Source: Bathynomus jamesi (lineage: Eukaryota > Arthropoda > Malacostraca > Isopoda > Cirolanidae). Taken from it: 64,000 nucleotides of DNA. How positions within the stretch are numbered: the first letter of the stretch is position 1; each line of letters opens with the position of its first letter. Below the pieces are notes generated by a model that was not told where the DNA came from, searched no databases, and worked only from the letters and a program-made list of their open reading frames with translations. The position numbers were made by a program, and so were the translations under genes. Location: NCBI GenBank assembly GCA_023014485.1, contig JAJOZX010000937.1, forward strand, positions 948,501 to 1,012,500, read 5' to 3'. Of the stretch, positions 10,101 to 23,651 are shown piece after piece.

Positions 10101-12691
10101 TAACATCTTAACAAGGTACCATTTAATTACAATCCAAATTTTATACAGAACGATTTCGCGTGGTCGAGTACAATGCAGAGTATCCAAAATTTTTAAAATG
10201 ACACTTGCTTACAAAATATAAAAAAATCAAAGATTAATACTTTAGTTTAGACAAACATTTAACAGGATTAATACATTAATTTAGACAACCAATTAAGTTA
10301 GACAAACAATGATATGGTTAAAATTTTTTACAAAATTTAATTTTTTCTGTGGGATAAATTATGTACATAATGAATAGGTAAAGGGAAAAATGCAAATCGT
10401 ACAATCTATAAACTAATTTTTATTGACTAGTTTAGGTAAAAATAGAATTACGTAGTGGATGATGTATAGACCTGTGGTCTAGTGTGTATTTATGTTTATT
10501 GGGTACAAAGTGTGTATTTTATAAGTTCGAGAGACAGATTAGCTGAGAGGATTGTTAAATTAACTGTAAATGCATGAGCAAAAATTTATATATAGTAAGC
10601 AAAAATGATTAAGATTAAATTACGCGCAATGAAATAGTTTATTGTGATATTCCAATGAATTTAGCATGAGGTTTGTATATATAGTGTGCATACATGCATT
10701 TTTATTGACTGTTGTAGGTACAAATCGAATTACGTAGTGGGATGTATAGACCTGTGGTCAAATGTGTATTTGTGTGTATTAGGTACAAATGTAGTGGTTG
10801 GTGATACGTCCAAAGGAGAAAGGGGATTTATAGTTGAATAGTGAAGTTGTACGTCAGTGTGCATATGTATCTATAAATATTGGTAAGAAGCATCTGTAGA
10901 TGAGTGAGTCGGTACAATAGTATGTAGAATATGAGAGTAATTTGTTCATCTGTGAAGAACTAGATCATTAGGGGTCATTGGTGGCTTAGGATTATATATA
11001 TATATATTTACTTTAAGGAATAGATAAAACAACTTAATAAATGCATGAACGAGAATTTATATATAGTAAGCAAAAATTATTAAGATTATAACGATGATGT
11101 ATGCATACGCGTTTTAATGCAAAAGTGACTGAAGAGACGGAACGTAAATGAATTCGAATATGTGTCAAAAGTAATAAAATTCAATTAGAATTATAGATTT
11201 TACATAATTAATCAGTTACACGTATAAGGTAATTAAAAAAAACGAACTTAGAGGACTTACAATTTATGAAAGTACATCTCACGGTTTTAAAATTGAATTT
11301 TGACACACAATTAATTTCGACTACTAAAATTCATAGCCATATACTGTAGCGTATGTCAATTTGACTATAATTTTCGTTTGATACCTTACAAATGGTACAA
11401 TAACAATTTAAGGACAGTTACTCACGATTAATTGAACAAAAGAAAAATAAAAAATACAAATTAAAAAATATGAATCATTATGCATTATTCAACGAGCTAA
11501 ATACAATTTTATAAATTCTAAGAAAACTAAGAGTAAATCGAGCCATAGATGAGTTTCGACTAAGAATAAAAAAGTTTATTGAAATGGAAGGGAGCATTTC
11601 AAACAATCTTTTTCTTTTAATAATTTCAATTGAATTTTACATTAAAAATTATTTTTATATAAAAGAAATATTAAAAAAGGTTTAATAATTTTTGCAGGTT
11701 AAGTAGAAAAATCATACTCTTTCGTTGAATGTTGATAGAATTTTGAATTATTTGATTTTTTTTTTTTCTGAAAACTTGTTTGCATATAGACAAATACATC
11801 TGTTTTATTGTGTAGAAGTTTTATTAAAAATTAAATGACTGAAATTTAGGGTATGTGCGGTCATACGGGTAAATTTCCCGATCGTACAGAGCAGGATAAA
11901 TTAGGTACATGATCGATTAATTGTTACGCTATTTCTGTCATCATATAATCAAAATAATTATAAAACTCGTTAAAAACTTTTGTAAAAACGGTTTTGTTAC
12001 AATTAATGAATTACATAACTATATATTTATATACATAACAATGCATGAAAAGGGAAAGACAAATCAGTGAATTTCCGTCTTACAAACAAAGAAAAGGTTA
12101 AACCAAAGACGCAACCCGGTCAATTCAGGTTGAATTTAATTCTCTTTTACAACACAAAAAAAAGGTTGAATTAAATTCTTAAATTACATTTTCTTAAATT
12201 AAATTCTCTTAAATTACAAAGGAAAAGTTGAATTCAATTGACTGCATTGAAAACTAACTTGGGACTTGAAATAAAAATGACTTGGGATAAATCTCTCTGA
12301 CATGGAATAAATCTCTCTAACTTGGAATAAATCTCTCTGACTTGGAATAAATCTCTCTGACTTCAAGTAAAACTCTGACTTGAGCTCTATCAAGTATTTC
12401 TATAAAAATCTCTGGGGTGGTTGTCCATCTTGGCGCAACCTTCTGACTTGACCTCTTATCAAGTATTCTGAAACTAACTTGAAATTAACTAAAAATGGAA
12501 AATGACTGCACTCGATCTTTATCAAGTGGAGACGATTAACCTCTGTTTTGGTTGACCCTCTTGGTGCAACCTTCTGACTTGAAAAACTGACTTCAAAAAA
12601 TGACTTAAGAAAAAATGACTTCAAAAATGACTTCAAAAAATGACTTCAAAAAAATGACTTCAAAAAAAATGACTTGGGACTTGAAATAACT
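7183..12691. repeat. Macrosatellite unit 2
   Basis: This unit is 5509 bp. Landmarks: poly-A of 20 at 7371-7390; short-repeat blocks about 7915-8255; C8/G6 hairpin 8325-8392; TGACGTCA at 9775 and 9894; empty Tc1 target TA at 11944-11945; four 20-bp repeats from 12287; ATGACTTCAAAAA-type block about 12580-12670. Near 11094 it has the variant ATGTATGCATACGCG, with linked variants at about 11166 and 11266 and AGAAAA near 11520. These are shared only with unit 5. Confidence 0.95.
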
Positions 12692-15600
12692 AACTTTTTT
12701 CAAAACTAACTTCTGTAATCTCTGGGGCGGTTGTCCCTCTTGGATGCAACCTATTGAAATTGTCTGAATACTGAAAATGGAACTTGAAACTGCTTCAAGT
12801 AACTCTATAACTCTATAAACTCTCTCTAAACTCTCTCTTAATTTGCAAGTCAATTCAATTCAGTAATTGAAAAAATTTGCAAAAAAAAAAAAAAAAAAAA
12901 TGTAACAATATTTCATTCTAATGTACACGAAGGTACGATACTATTATGTTTGATACATAAAATAAAATTATTCTATACTGAATATAACAGTGAAAATAAC
13001 TCTCTTGAAATTAACTCTGTTACAATTAACTCTGTTACAATTAACTCTCTGTGTTACAATTAATTCTCTGTTAAAATTACTGTTTCAATAAAAAAAATGT
13101 ATCACTGGTGTCTGAAATGTTCACTGTGTTCTTGTAAATTCTGACTTGATACTAATTATTAACTGTTAATAATAGTGACTTTTCAAATGTTTATAAATTA
13201 CTTAAAAAACAAAATGTACTTAACAAAATTTTCTATGGGGAAAATCCTTGAGACGTGTCCTGAAGACGTCTTGTTGGCTACTTCTTCTTGGATGAAAACT
13301 AGACGTGGAGAACTTGGAGTCGTGACACACCGGTCAAGGGTGGATGTTACGAACTAGAAGTCGTGACACGCCGGTCAAATGGTTTTATCCTGATGCAGGG
13401 TAATTTCTATCTTGGCCAAAGAGTGGCCTCTTCTTAAAATAATCTTCTTCTTAAAGTAATCTTCTTCTTAAAGTAATCTTCTTCTTAAAGTAATCTTCTT
13501 CTTAAAGTAATTTCTTCTTCTCATTAAAATAATCTTTTTATCTTCTTGGTAATCTTCTTGTTAAAATGGAATCTTTGTTAAACATCTTCTGTTAAACATC
13601 TTCTTGTTAAACATCTTCTGGTTAAAATCTTCTGGTTAAACATCTTCTGGTTAAAATCTTCTTGTTAAACATCTTCTGGTTAAAATCTTCTGGTTAAAAT
13701 CTTCTTGTTAAAAATCGTCTTCTTAAAAATATTCTTCGTAAAATCATCATCTTATCCTGGTATAGGGTCTTCTTATCCTGGTAAAGGGTCGCCAATTGTT
13801 AACCCCCCCCTTTATGGCCCTGAGTCGGTTCGGATTCGACGGGGGGGTTCTGGTTAGGAGGCAAGCAACGGATGTTTCTTCTTTATACTTTTCTATAATT
13901 CTTTTCTCTCGCTTATTAATTCTTCTCTTTTTATAATTCTCTGATACTTTCTCCTATACTAAAAATTATCGACTTTTCTCTTTTATAACTTGTCGACTTG
14001 ACTGAGTTCCTGAAGAGAGCACGGCTCGAAGGGAAAAATAAAAACTTCTTTTACTTTGGTTTACTTCTCAAAAATTACAGTTAGTTCTCTGAATTTACAA
14101 GGGTAGAGGTTCGACCTCTTTCGACCATGGCTCAGGCCGGAATCTAAAAATATTAAGAAGGCAAGGGGCCTCTGCCCCCTCCTAATGAGGTGCTAATATG
14201 AAGTCTAATGGAGAAGTGCCTTAAATGAAGTAGCTTGATGAAGAAGTGACTGTAATTTTACAAAGATATGTATAATATAACCTAAATTTTTGGGGGAGGA
14301 CAGTTGAAGGTTAAATTTCCCCCTTTTTAAACACATGATCAGATGTTTTAAAAGATTGCAAATTTCAAATTAAAAATAAAATAAAAACTAATTTGTATTT
14401 TTTCGCCGAGTCTTCATTTATGAAGGCGATATCATTTCGTAATAGTACATAAGTACAATTTTGAGTACATGACTGAGTACGTATTAATTTTGGTCATTAC
14501 AATTACGATTACAATTATGGATTACAATTACCAATTAATTCATATTCACTCATTGTTTAATTACACTTCTATTAAAGTACATTCTTACATTATAAATTAA
14601 ATCATTACATTTAATTACAGTTTCACTGAAGTACATTACAAGTTATTGTTAATTACAGTTAATTACAATTAAACAGTTACTACAACTTTGTTTTGTTTTT
14701 ACAGTGTTTCTTATTAATAGACAATTTAGATGTTAGAAATATAATACAAAGTACATGGGGCACATATGGTTTGGATTTATATACATAATATGTTATAAAT
14801 TTGAAATCAGAGCGAACGGAGGTATTTTTATCTTTGAGGCGCTCGAATCTGTTAGTCAGCGGAATTCGATAATTTAATCTCAGCATTTTTGAATATCTTG
14901 CGAGGGTTGAACGCACTTGAAAGTAAAAATGAAAAAAATAATACGAGACGTATTTTTGCGTTCTCGAACGAAGGCATAAAGTTTCGCGCCTCACAAATTG
15001 ACACGAGTAAACATAGACTGATAAGTTGATAGGGCATAAGTAGACAATAGGTAGAAATGAATAAGTAATAAAATTAATAAAGGATAGCGGTCAAGAAAGA
15101 ACATGAATGTAAGAATGAGTATGGTTCAATAATAATGTTTATGCTACATAACATATAAATAATGACTTCTATAGAGTGTTTCGTCCTTAGCATGATGTTA
15201 AAGAATTTTCATACATTGGATACTAGATATATGATGAAGGGAAAATGTGACGTCATAGTTATTGAATTTTTACGTATAGTACAAATCATTGTTAGGAAGA
15301 TTTACAAGAACAAATTAGAGACAGAGTGGGAAACGTAAGAGAATAAAGTTATTTTATGACGTCATAGTGCATAAGTCATTATTACAAATCGAAATTCTAT
15401 CCAAAACTCGCTTATGTGATTTTTGGTTTCTTATGTAAAAATGGACAATGAATTCATATAATGATGGTGTAGGAATTGTTCATTGTTCACTTTTTACATT
15501 ACTCTCCCCTTTTAAAAATGATATTTATACAATAATTTAATAGGGTACCATTAATACAATACAAATGAGAAAATAACATCTTAACAAGGTACCATTAATT

Positions 15601-18160
15601 ACAATACAAATTTTATACAGAACGATTTCGCGTGGTCGAGTACAATGCAGAGTATCCAAATTTTTAAAATGACACTTGCTTACAAAATATAAAAAAATCA
15701 AAGATTAATACTTTAGTTTAGACAAACATTTAACAGGATTAATACATTAATTTAGACAACCAATTAAGTTAGACAAACAATGATATGGTTAAAATTTTTT
15801 ACAAAATTTTAATTTTTTTCTGTGGGATAAATTATGTACATAATGAATAGGTAAAAGGGAAAAATGCAAATCGTACAATCTATAAACTAATTTTTATTGA
15901 CTAGTGTAGGTAAAAATAGAATTACGTAGTGGATGATGTATAGACCTGTGGTCTAGTGTGTATTTATGTTTATTGGGTACAAAGTGTGTATTTTATAAGT
16001 TCGAGAGACAGATTAGCTGAGAGGATTGTTAAATTAACTGTATAAATGCATGAGCAAAAATTTATATATAGTAAGCAAAAATGATTAAGATTAAATTACG
16101 CGCAATGAAATAGTTTATTGTGATATCCAATGATTTTAGCATGAGGTTTGTATATATAGTGTGCATACATGCATTTTTATTGACTGTTGTAGGTACAAAT
16201 CGAATTACGTAGTGGATGATGTATAGACCTGTGGTCAAATGTGTATTTGTGTGTATTAGGTACAAATTGTAGTGGTTGGTGATACGTCCAAAAGGAGAAA
16301 GGGGATTTATAGTTGAATAGTTGAAGTTGTACGTCAGTGTGCATACGTATCTATAAATATTGGTAAGAAGCATCTGTAGATGAGTGAGTCGGTACAATAG
16401 TATGTAGAATATGAGAGTAATTTGTTCATCCTGTGAAGAACTAGATCATTAGGGGTCATTGGTGGCTTAGGATTATATATATATATTTACTTTAAGGAAT
16501 AGATAAAACAACTTAATAAATGCATGAACGAGAATTTATATATAGTAAGCAAAAATTATTAAGATTATAACGATGATGTTTGCGTACGAGTTTTAATGCA
16601 AAAGTGACTGAAGGGACGGAACGTAAATGAATTCGAATATGTGTCAAAAGTAATAAAATTCAATTAGGATTATAGATTTTACATAATTAATCAGTTACAC
16701 GTATAAGGTAATTAAAAAAAACGAACTTAGAGGACTTACAATTAATGAAAGTACATCTCACGGTTTTAAAATTGAATTTTGACACACAATTAATTTCGAC
16801 TACTAAAATTCATAGCCATATACTGTAGTAGTATGTCAATTTGACTATAATTTTCGTTTGATACCTTACAAATGGTACAATAACAATTTAAGGACAGTTA
16901 CTCACGATTAATTGAACAAAAGAAAAATAAAAATACAAATTAAAATATGAATCAATTATGCATTTCAACGAGCTAAATACAATTTTATAATATTCTAAAA
17001 AATAAGAGTAAATCGAGCCATAGATGAGTTTCGACTAAGAATAAAAAAGTTATTGAAATGGAAGGGAAGCATTTCAAACAATCTTTTCTTTTAATAATTT
17101 CAATTGAATTTTACATTAAAAATTATTTTTATATAAAAGAAAATATTAAAAAAGGTTTAATAATTTTTTGCAGGTTAAGTAGAAAAATCATACTCTTTCG
17201 TTGAATGTTGATAGAATTTTGAATTATTTGATTTTTTTTTTTCTGAAAACTTGTTTGCATATGACAAATACATCTGTTTTATTGTGTAGAAGTTTTATTA
17301 AAAATTAAATGACTGAAATTTAGGGTATGTGCGGTCATACGGGTAAATTTCCCGATCGTACAGAGCAGGATAAATTAGGTACATGATCGATTAATTGTTA
17401 CGCTATTTCTGTCATCATATAATCAAAATAATTATAAAACTCGTTAAAAACTTTTGTAAAAACGGTTTTTGTTACAATTAATGAATTACATAACTATATA
17501 TTTATATACATAACAATGCATGAAAAGGGAAGACAAATCAGTGAATTTCCGTCTTACAAACAAAGAAAAGGTTAAACCAAAGACGCAACCCGGTCAATTC
17601 AGGTTGAATTTAATTCTCTTTTACAACACAAAAAAAGGTTGAATTAAATTCTAAATTAACTTTTCTTAAATTAAATTCTCTTAAATTACAAAGGAAAAGT
17701 TGAATTCAATTGACTGCATTGAAAACTAACTTGGGACTTGAAATAAAAATGACTTGGGATAAATCTCTCTGACATGGAATAAATCTCTCTAACTTGGAAT
17801 AAATCTCTCTGACTTGGAATAAATCTCTCTGACTTCAAGTAAAACTCTGACTTGAGCTCTATCAAGTATTTCTATAAAAATCTCTGGGGTGGTTGTCCAT
17901 CTTGGGCAACCTTCTGACTTGACCTCTTATCAAGTATTCTGAAACTAACTTGAAATTAACTAAAAATGGAAAATGACTGCACTCGATCTTTATCAAGTGG
18001 AGACGATTAACCTCTGTTTTGGTTGACCCTCTTGGTGCAACCTTCTGACTTGAAAAACTGACTTCAAAAAATGACTTAAAAAAAAATGACTTCAAAATGA
18101 CTTCAAAAAATGACTTCAAAAAAATGACTTAAAAAAAATGACTTGGGACTTGAAATAACT
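12692..18160. repeat. Macrosatellite unit 3
   Basis: This unit is 5469 bp. Landmarks: poly-A of 20 at 12881-12900; short-repeat blocks about 13432-13720; C8/G7 hairpin 13801-13849; TGACGTCA at 15248 and 15357; empty Tc1 target TA at 17418-17419. It is unusual in lacking the second copy of the 46-bp TCCTGGTGCAGGG module. Around 13530-13580 that copy is replaced by irregular CTTCTTG/GTTAAA sequence. Like unit 1 it reads TTGCGTACGAG near 16580 and GCATACGTATC near 16341, where most units have TTGCATACGAG and GCATATGTATC. Confidence 0.95.
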
Positions 18161-21100
18161 AACTTTTTTTCAAAACTAACTTCTGTAATCTCTGGGGCGG
18201 TTGTCCTCTTGGATGCAACCTATTGAAATTGTCTGAATACTGAAAATGGAACTTGAAAACTGCTTCAAGTAACTCTATAACTCTATAAACTCTCTCTAAA
18301 CTCTCTCTTAATTTGCAAGTCAATTCAATTCAGTAATTGAAAAAAATTTGCAAAAAAAAAAAAAAAAAAAATGTAACAATATTTCATTCTAATGTACACG
18401 AAGGTACGATACTATTATGTTTGATACATAAAAAAAATTATTCTATACTGAATATAACAGTGAAAATAACTCTCTTGAAATTAACTCTGTTACAATTAAC
18501 TCTGTTACAATTAACTCTCTGTGTTACAATTAACTCTCTGTTAAAATTACTGTTTCAATAAAAAAAATGTATCACTGGTGTCTGAAATGTTCACTGTTTC
18601 TTGTAAATTCTGACTTGATACTAATTATTAACTGTTAATAATAGTGACTTTTCAAATGTTTATAAATTACTTAAAAAACAAAATGTACTTAACAAAATTT
18701 TCTATGGGGAAAATCCTTGAGACGTGTCCTGAAGACGTCTTGTTGGCTACTTCTTCTTGGATGAAAACTAGACGTGGAGAACTTGGAGTCGTGACACACG
18801 GTCAAGGGTGGATGTTACGAACTAGAAGTCGTGACACGCCGGTCAAATGGTTTTATCCTGATGCAGGGTAATTTCTATCTTGGCCAAAGAGTGGCCTCTT
18901 CTTAAAATAATCTTCTTCTTAAAGTAATCTTCTTCTTAAAGTAATCTTCTTCTTAAAGTAATCTTCTTCTTAAAATAATCTTTTTATCCTGGTGCAGGGT
19001 AATTTCTATCTTGGCCAAAGAGGGCCACTTGCCTTGTTAAACATCTTCTTGTTAAACATCGTTAATCTTCGGTTAAAATCTCGGTTAAACATCTGGTCGT
19101 TAAACATCTTCTGGTTAAATCTTCTGGTTAAACATCTTCTGGTTAAAATCTTCTTGTTAAACATCTTCTGGTTAAAATCTTCTGGTTAAAATCTTCTTGT
19201 TAAAAATCGTCTTCTTAAAAATATTCTTCGTAAAATCATCATCTTATCCTGGTATAGGGTCTTCTTATCCTGGTAAAGGGTCGCCAATTGTTAACCCCCC
19301 CTTTATGGCCCTGAGTCGGTTCGGATTCGACGGGGGGTTCTGGTTAGGAGGCAAGCAACGGATGTTTTCTTTATACTTTTCTATAATTCTTTTCTCTCGC
19401 TTATTAATTCTTCTCTTTTATAATTCTCTGATACTTTCTCCTATACTAAAAATTATCGACTTTTCTCTTTTATAACTTGTCGACTGACTGAGTTCCTGAA
19501 GAGAGCACGGCTCGAAGGGAAAAATAAAAACTTCTTTTACTTTGGTTTACTTCTCAAAAATTACAGTTAGTTCTCTGAATTTACAAGGGTAGAGGTTCGA
19601 CCTCTTTCGACCATGGCTCAGGCCGGAATCTAAAAATATTAAGAAGGCAAGGGGCCTCTGCCCCCTCCTAATGAGGTGCTAATATGAAGTCTAATGGAGA
19701 AGTGCCTTAAATGAAGTAGCTTGATGAAGAAGTGACTGTAATTTTACAAAGATATGTATAATATAACCTAAATTTTTGGGGGAGGACAGTTGAAGGTTAA
19801 ATTTCCCCCCTTTTTAAACACATGATCAGATGTTTTAAAAGATTGCAAATTTCAAATTAAAAATAAAATAACAAAAACTAATTTGTATTTTTTCGCCGAG
19901 TCTTCATTTATGAAGGCGATATCATTTCGTAATAGTACATAAGTACAATTTTGAGTACATGACTGAGTACGTATTAATTTTGGTCATTACAATTACGATT
20001 ACAATTATGGATTACAATTACCAATTAATTCATATTCACTCATTGTTTAATTACACTTCTATTAAAGTACATTCTTACATTATAAATTAAATCATTACAT
20101 TTAATTACAGTTTCACTGAAGTACATTACAAGTTATTGTTAATTACAGTTAATTACAATTAAACAGTTACTACAACTTTGTTTTTTGTTTTTACAGTGTT
20201 TCTTATTAATAGACAATTTAGATGTTAGAAATATAATACAAAGTACATGGGGCACATATGGTTTGGATTTATATACATAATATGTTATAAATTTGAAATC
20301 AGAGCGAACGGAGGTATTTTTATCTTTGAGGCGCTCGAATCTGTTAGTCAGCGGAATTCGATAATTTAATCTCAGCATTTTTGAATATCTTGCGAGGGTT
20401 GAACGCACTTGAAAGTAAAAATGAAAAAAATAATACGAGACGTATTTTTGCGTTCTCGAACGAAGGCATAAAGTTTCGCGCCTCACAAATTGACACGAGT
20501 AAACATAGACTGATAAGTTGATAGGGCATAAGTAGACAATAGGTAGATGAATGAATAAGTAATAAAATTAATAAAGGATAGCGGTCAAGAAAGAACATGA
20601 ATGTAAGAATGAGTATGGTTCAATAATAATGTTTATGCTACATAACATATAAATAATGACTTCTATAGAGTGTTTCGTCCTTAGCATGATGTTAAAGAAT
20701 TTTCATACATTGGATACTAGATATATGATGAAGGGAAAATGTGACGTCATAGTTATTGAATTTTTACGTATAGTACAAATCATTGTTAGGAAGATTTACA
20801 AGAACAAATTAGAGACAGAGTGGGAAACGTAAAGAGAATAAAGTTATTTTATGACGTCATAGTGCATAAGTCATTATTACAAATCGAAATTCTATCCAAA
20901 ACTCGCTTATGTGATTTTTGGTTTCTTATGTAAAAATGGACAATGAATTCATATAATGATGGTGTAGGAATTGTTCATTGTTCACTTTTTACATTACTCT
21001 CCCCTTTTAAAAATGATATTTATACAATAATTTAATAGGGTACCATTAATACAATACAAATGAGAAAATAACATCTTAACAAGGTACCATTAATTACAAT

Positions 21101-23651
21101 ACAAATTTTATACAGAACGATTTCGCGTGGTCGAGTACAATGCAGAGTATCCAAATTTTTAAAATGACACTTGCTTACAAAATATAAAAAAATCAAAGAT
21201 TAATACTTTAGTTTAGACAAACATTTAACAGGATTAATACATTAATTTAGACAACCAATTAAGTTAGACAAACAATGATATGGTTAAAATTTTGTACAAA
21301 ATTTTAATTTTTTTCTGTGGGATAAATTATGTACATAATGAATAGGTAAAAGGGAAAAATGCAAATCGTACAATCTATAAACTAATTTTTATTGACTAGT
21401 GTAGGTAAAAATAGAATTACGTAGTGGATGATGTATAGACCTGTGGTCTAGTGTGTATTTATGTTTATTGGGTACAAAGTGTGTATTTTATAAGTTCGAG
21501 AGACAGATTAGCTGAGAGGATTGTTAAATTAACTGTATAAATGCATGAGCAAAAATTTATATATAGTAAGCAAAAATGATTAAGATTAAATTACGCGCAA
21601 TGAAATAGTTTATTGTGATATCCAATGATTTTAGCATGAGGTTTGTATATATAGTGTGCATACATGCATTTTTATTGACTGTTGTAGGTACAAATCGAAT
21701 TACGTAGTGGATGATGTATAGACCTGTGGTCAAATGTGTATTTGTGTGTATTAGGTACAAATTGTAGTGGTTGGTGATACGTCCAAAAGGAGAAAGGGGA
21801 TTTATAGTTGAATAGTTGAAGTTGTACGTCAGTGTGCATATGTATCTATAAATATTGGTAAGAAGCATCTGTAGATGAGTGAGTCGGTACAATAGTATGT
21901 AGAATATGAGAGTAATTTGTTCATCCTGTGAAGAACTAGATCATTAGGGGTCATTGGTGGCTTAGGATTATATATATATATTTACTTTAAGGAATAGATA
22001 AACAACTTAATAAATGCATGAACGAGAATTTATATATAGTAAGCAAAAATTATTAAGATTATAACGATGATGTTTGCATACGCGAGTTTTAATGCAAAAG
22101 TGACTGAAGGGACGGAACGTAAATGAATTCGAATATGTGTCAAAAGTAATAAAATTCAATTAGGATTATAGATTTTACATAATTAATCAGTTACACGTAT
22201 AAGGTAATTAAAAAAAACGAACTTAGAGGACTTACAATTAATGAAAGTACATCTCACGGTTTTAAAATTGAATTTTGACACACAATTAATTTCGACTACT
22301 AAAATTCATAGCCATATACTGTAGTAGTATGTCAATTTGACTATAATTTTCGTTTGATACCTTACAAATGGTACAATAACAATTTAAGGACAGTTACTCA
22401 CGATTAATTGAACAAAAGAAAAATAAAAATACAAATTAAAAATATGAATCAATTATGCATTTCAACGAGCTAAATACAATTTTATAATATTCTAAAAAAT
22501 AAGAGTAAATCGAGCCATAGATGAGTTTCGACTAAGAATAAAAAAGTTATTGAAATGGAAGGGAAGCATTTCAAACAATCTTTTCTTTTAATAATTTCAA
22601 TTGAATTTTACATTAAAAATTATTTTTATATAAAAGAAAATATTAAAAAAGGTTTAATAATTTTTGCAGGTTAAGTAGAAAAATCATACTCTTTCGTTGA
22701 ATGTTGATAGAATTTTGAATTATTTGATTTTTTTTTTTTTCTGAAAACTTGTTTGCATATAGACAATACATCTGTTTTATTGTGTAGAAGTTTTATTAAA
22801 AATTAAATGACTGAAATTTGGTATGTGCGGTCATACGGGTAAATTTCCCGATCGTACAGAGCAGGATAAATTAGGTACATGATCGATTAATTGTTACGCT
22901 ATTTCTGTCATCATATAATCAAAATAATTATAAAACTCGTTAAAAACTTTTGTAAAACGGTTTGTTACAATTAATGAATTACATAACTATATATTTATAT
23001 ACATAACAATGCATGAAAAGGGAAAGACAAATCAGTGAATTTCCGTCTTACAAACAAAGAAAAGGTTAAACCAAAGACGCAACCCGTCAATTCAGGTTGA
23101 ATTTAATTCTCTTTTACAACACAAAAAAAAGGTTGAATTAAATTCTTAAATTACATTTTCTTAAATTAAATTCTCTTAAATTACAAGGAAAAGTTGAATT
23201 CAATTGACTGCATTGAAAACTAACTTGGGACTTGAAATAAAAATGACTTGGATAAATCTCTCTGACATGGAATAAATCTCTCTAACTTGGAATAAATCTC
23301 TCTGACTTGGAATAAATCTCTCTGACTTCAAGTAAAACTCTGACTTGAGCTCTATCAAGTATTTCTATAAAATCTCTGGGTGGTTGTCCATCTTGGCGCA
23401 ACCTTCTGACTTGACCTCTTATCAAGTATTCTGAAACTAACTTGAAATTAACTAAAATGGAAAATGACTGCACTCGATCTTTATCAAGTGGAGACGATTA
23501 ACCTCTGTTTTGGTTGACCCTCTTGGTGCAACCTTCTGACTTGAAAAACTGACTTCAAAAAATGACTTAAAAAAAATGACTTCAAAATGACTTCAAAAAA
23601 TGACTTCAAAAAAATGACTTAAAAAAAAATGACTTGGGACTTGAAATAACT
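18161..23651. repeat. Macrosatellite unit 4
   Basis: This unit is 5491 bp. Landmarks: poly-A of 20 at 18352-18371; short-repeat blocks about 18898-19200, with a degenerate stretch at about 19020-19115; C7/G6 hairpin 19293-19339; TGACGTCA at 20742 and 20852; empty Tc1 target TA at 22914-22915. Near 22070 it has an intermediate variant (TTTGCATACGCGAG). From about 22,740 to its end the copy has many isolated one-base deletions relative to all other units. Confidence 0.95.

Noticed and set aside
12400..12853. Minus-strand frames rich in KSFFEV repeats
   Set aside because: These are translations of the ATGACTTCAAAAA-type array. They change length and frame with every A-run change.
13175..13357. 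60-codon plus-strand frame starting MTFQMF, repeated in many units
   Set aside because: It is short, runs through the 20-bp direct repeats, has no known domain, and is lost in several units by single-base changes. It is better explained by near-identity of the copies.
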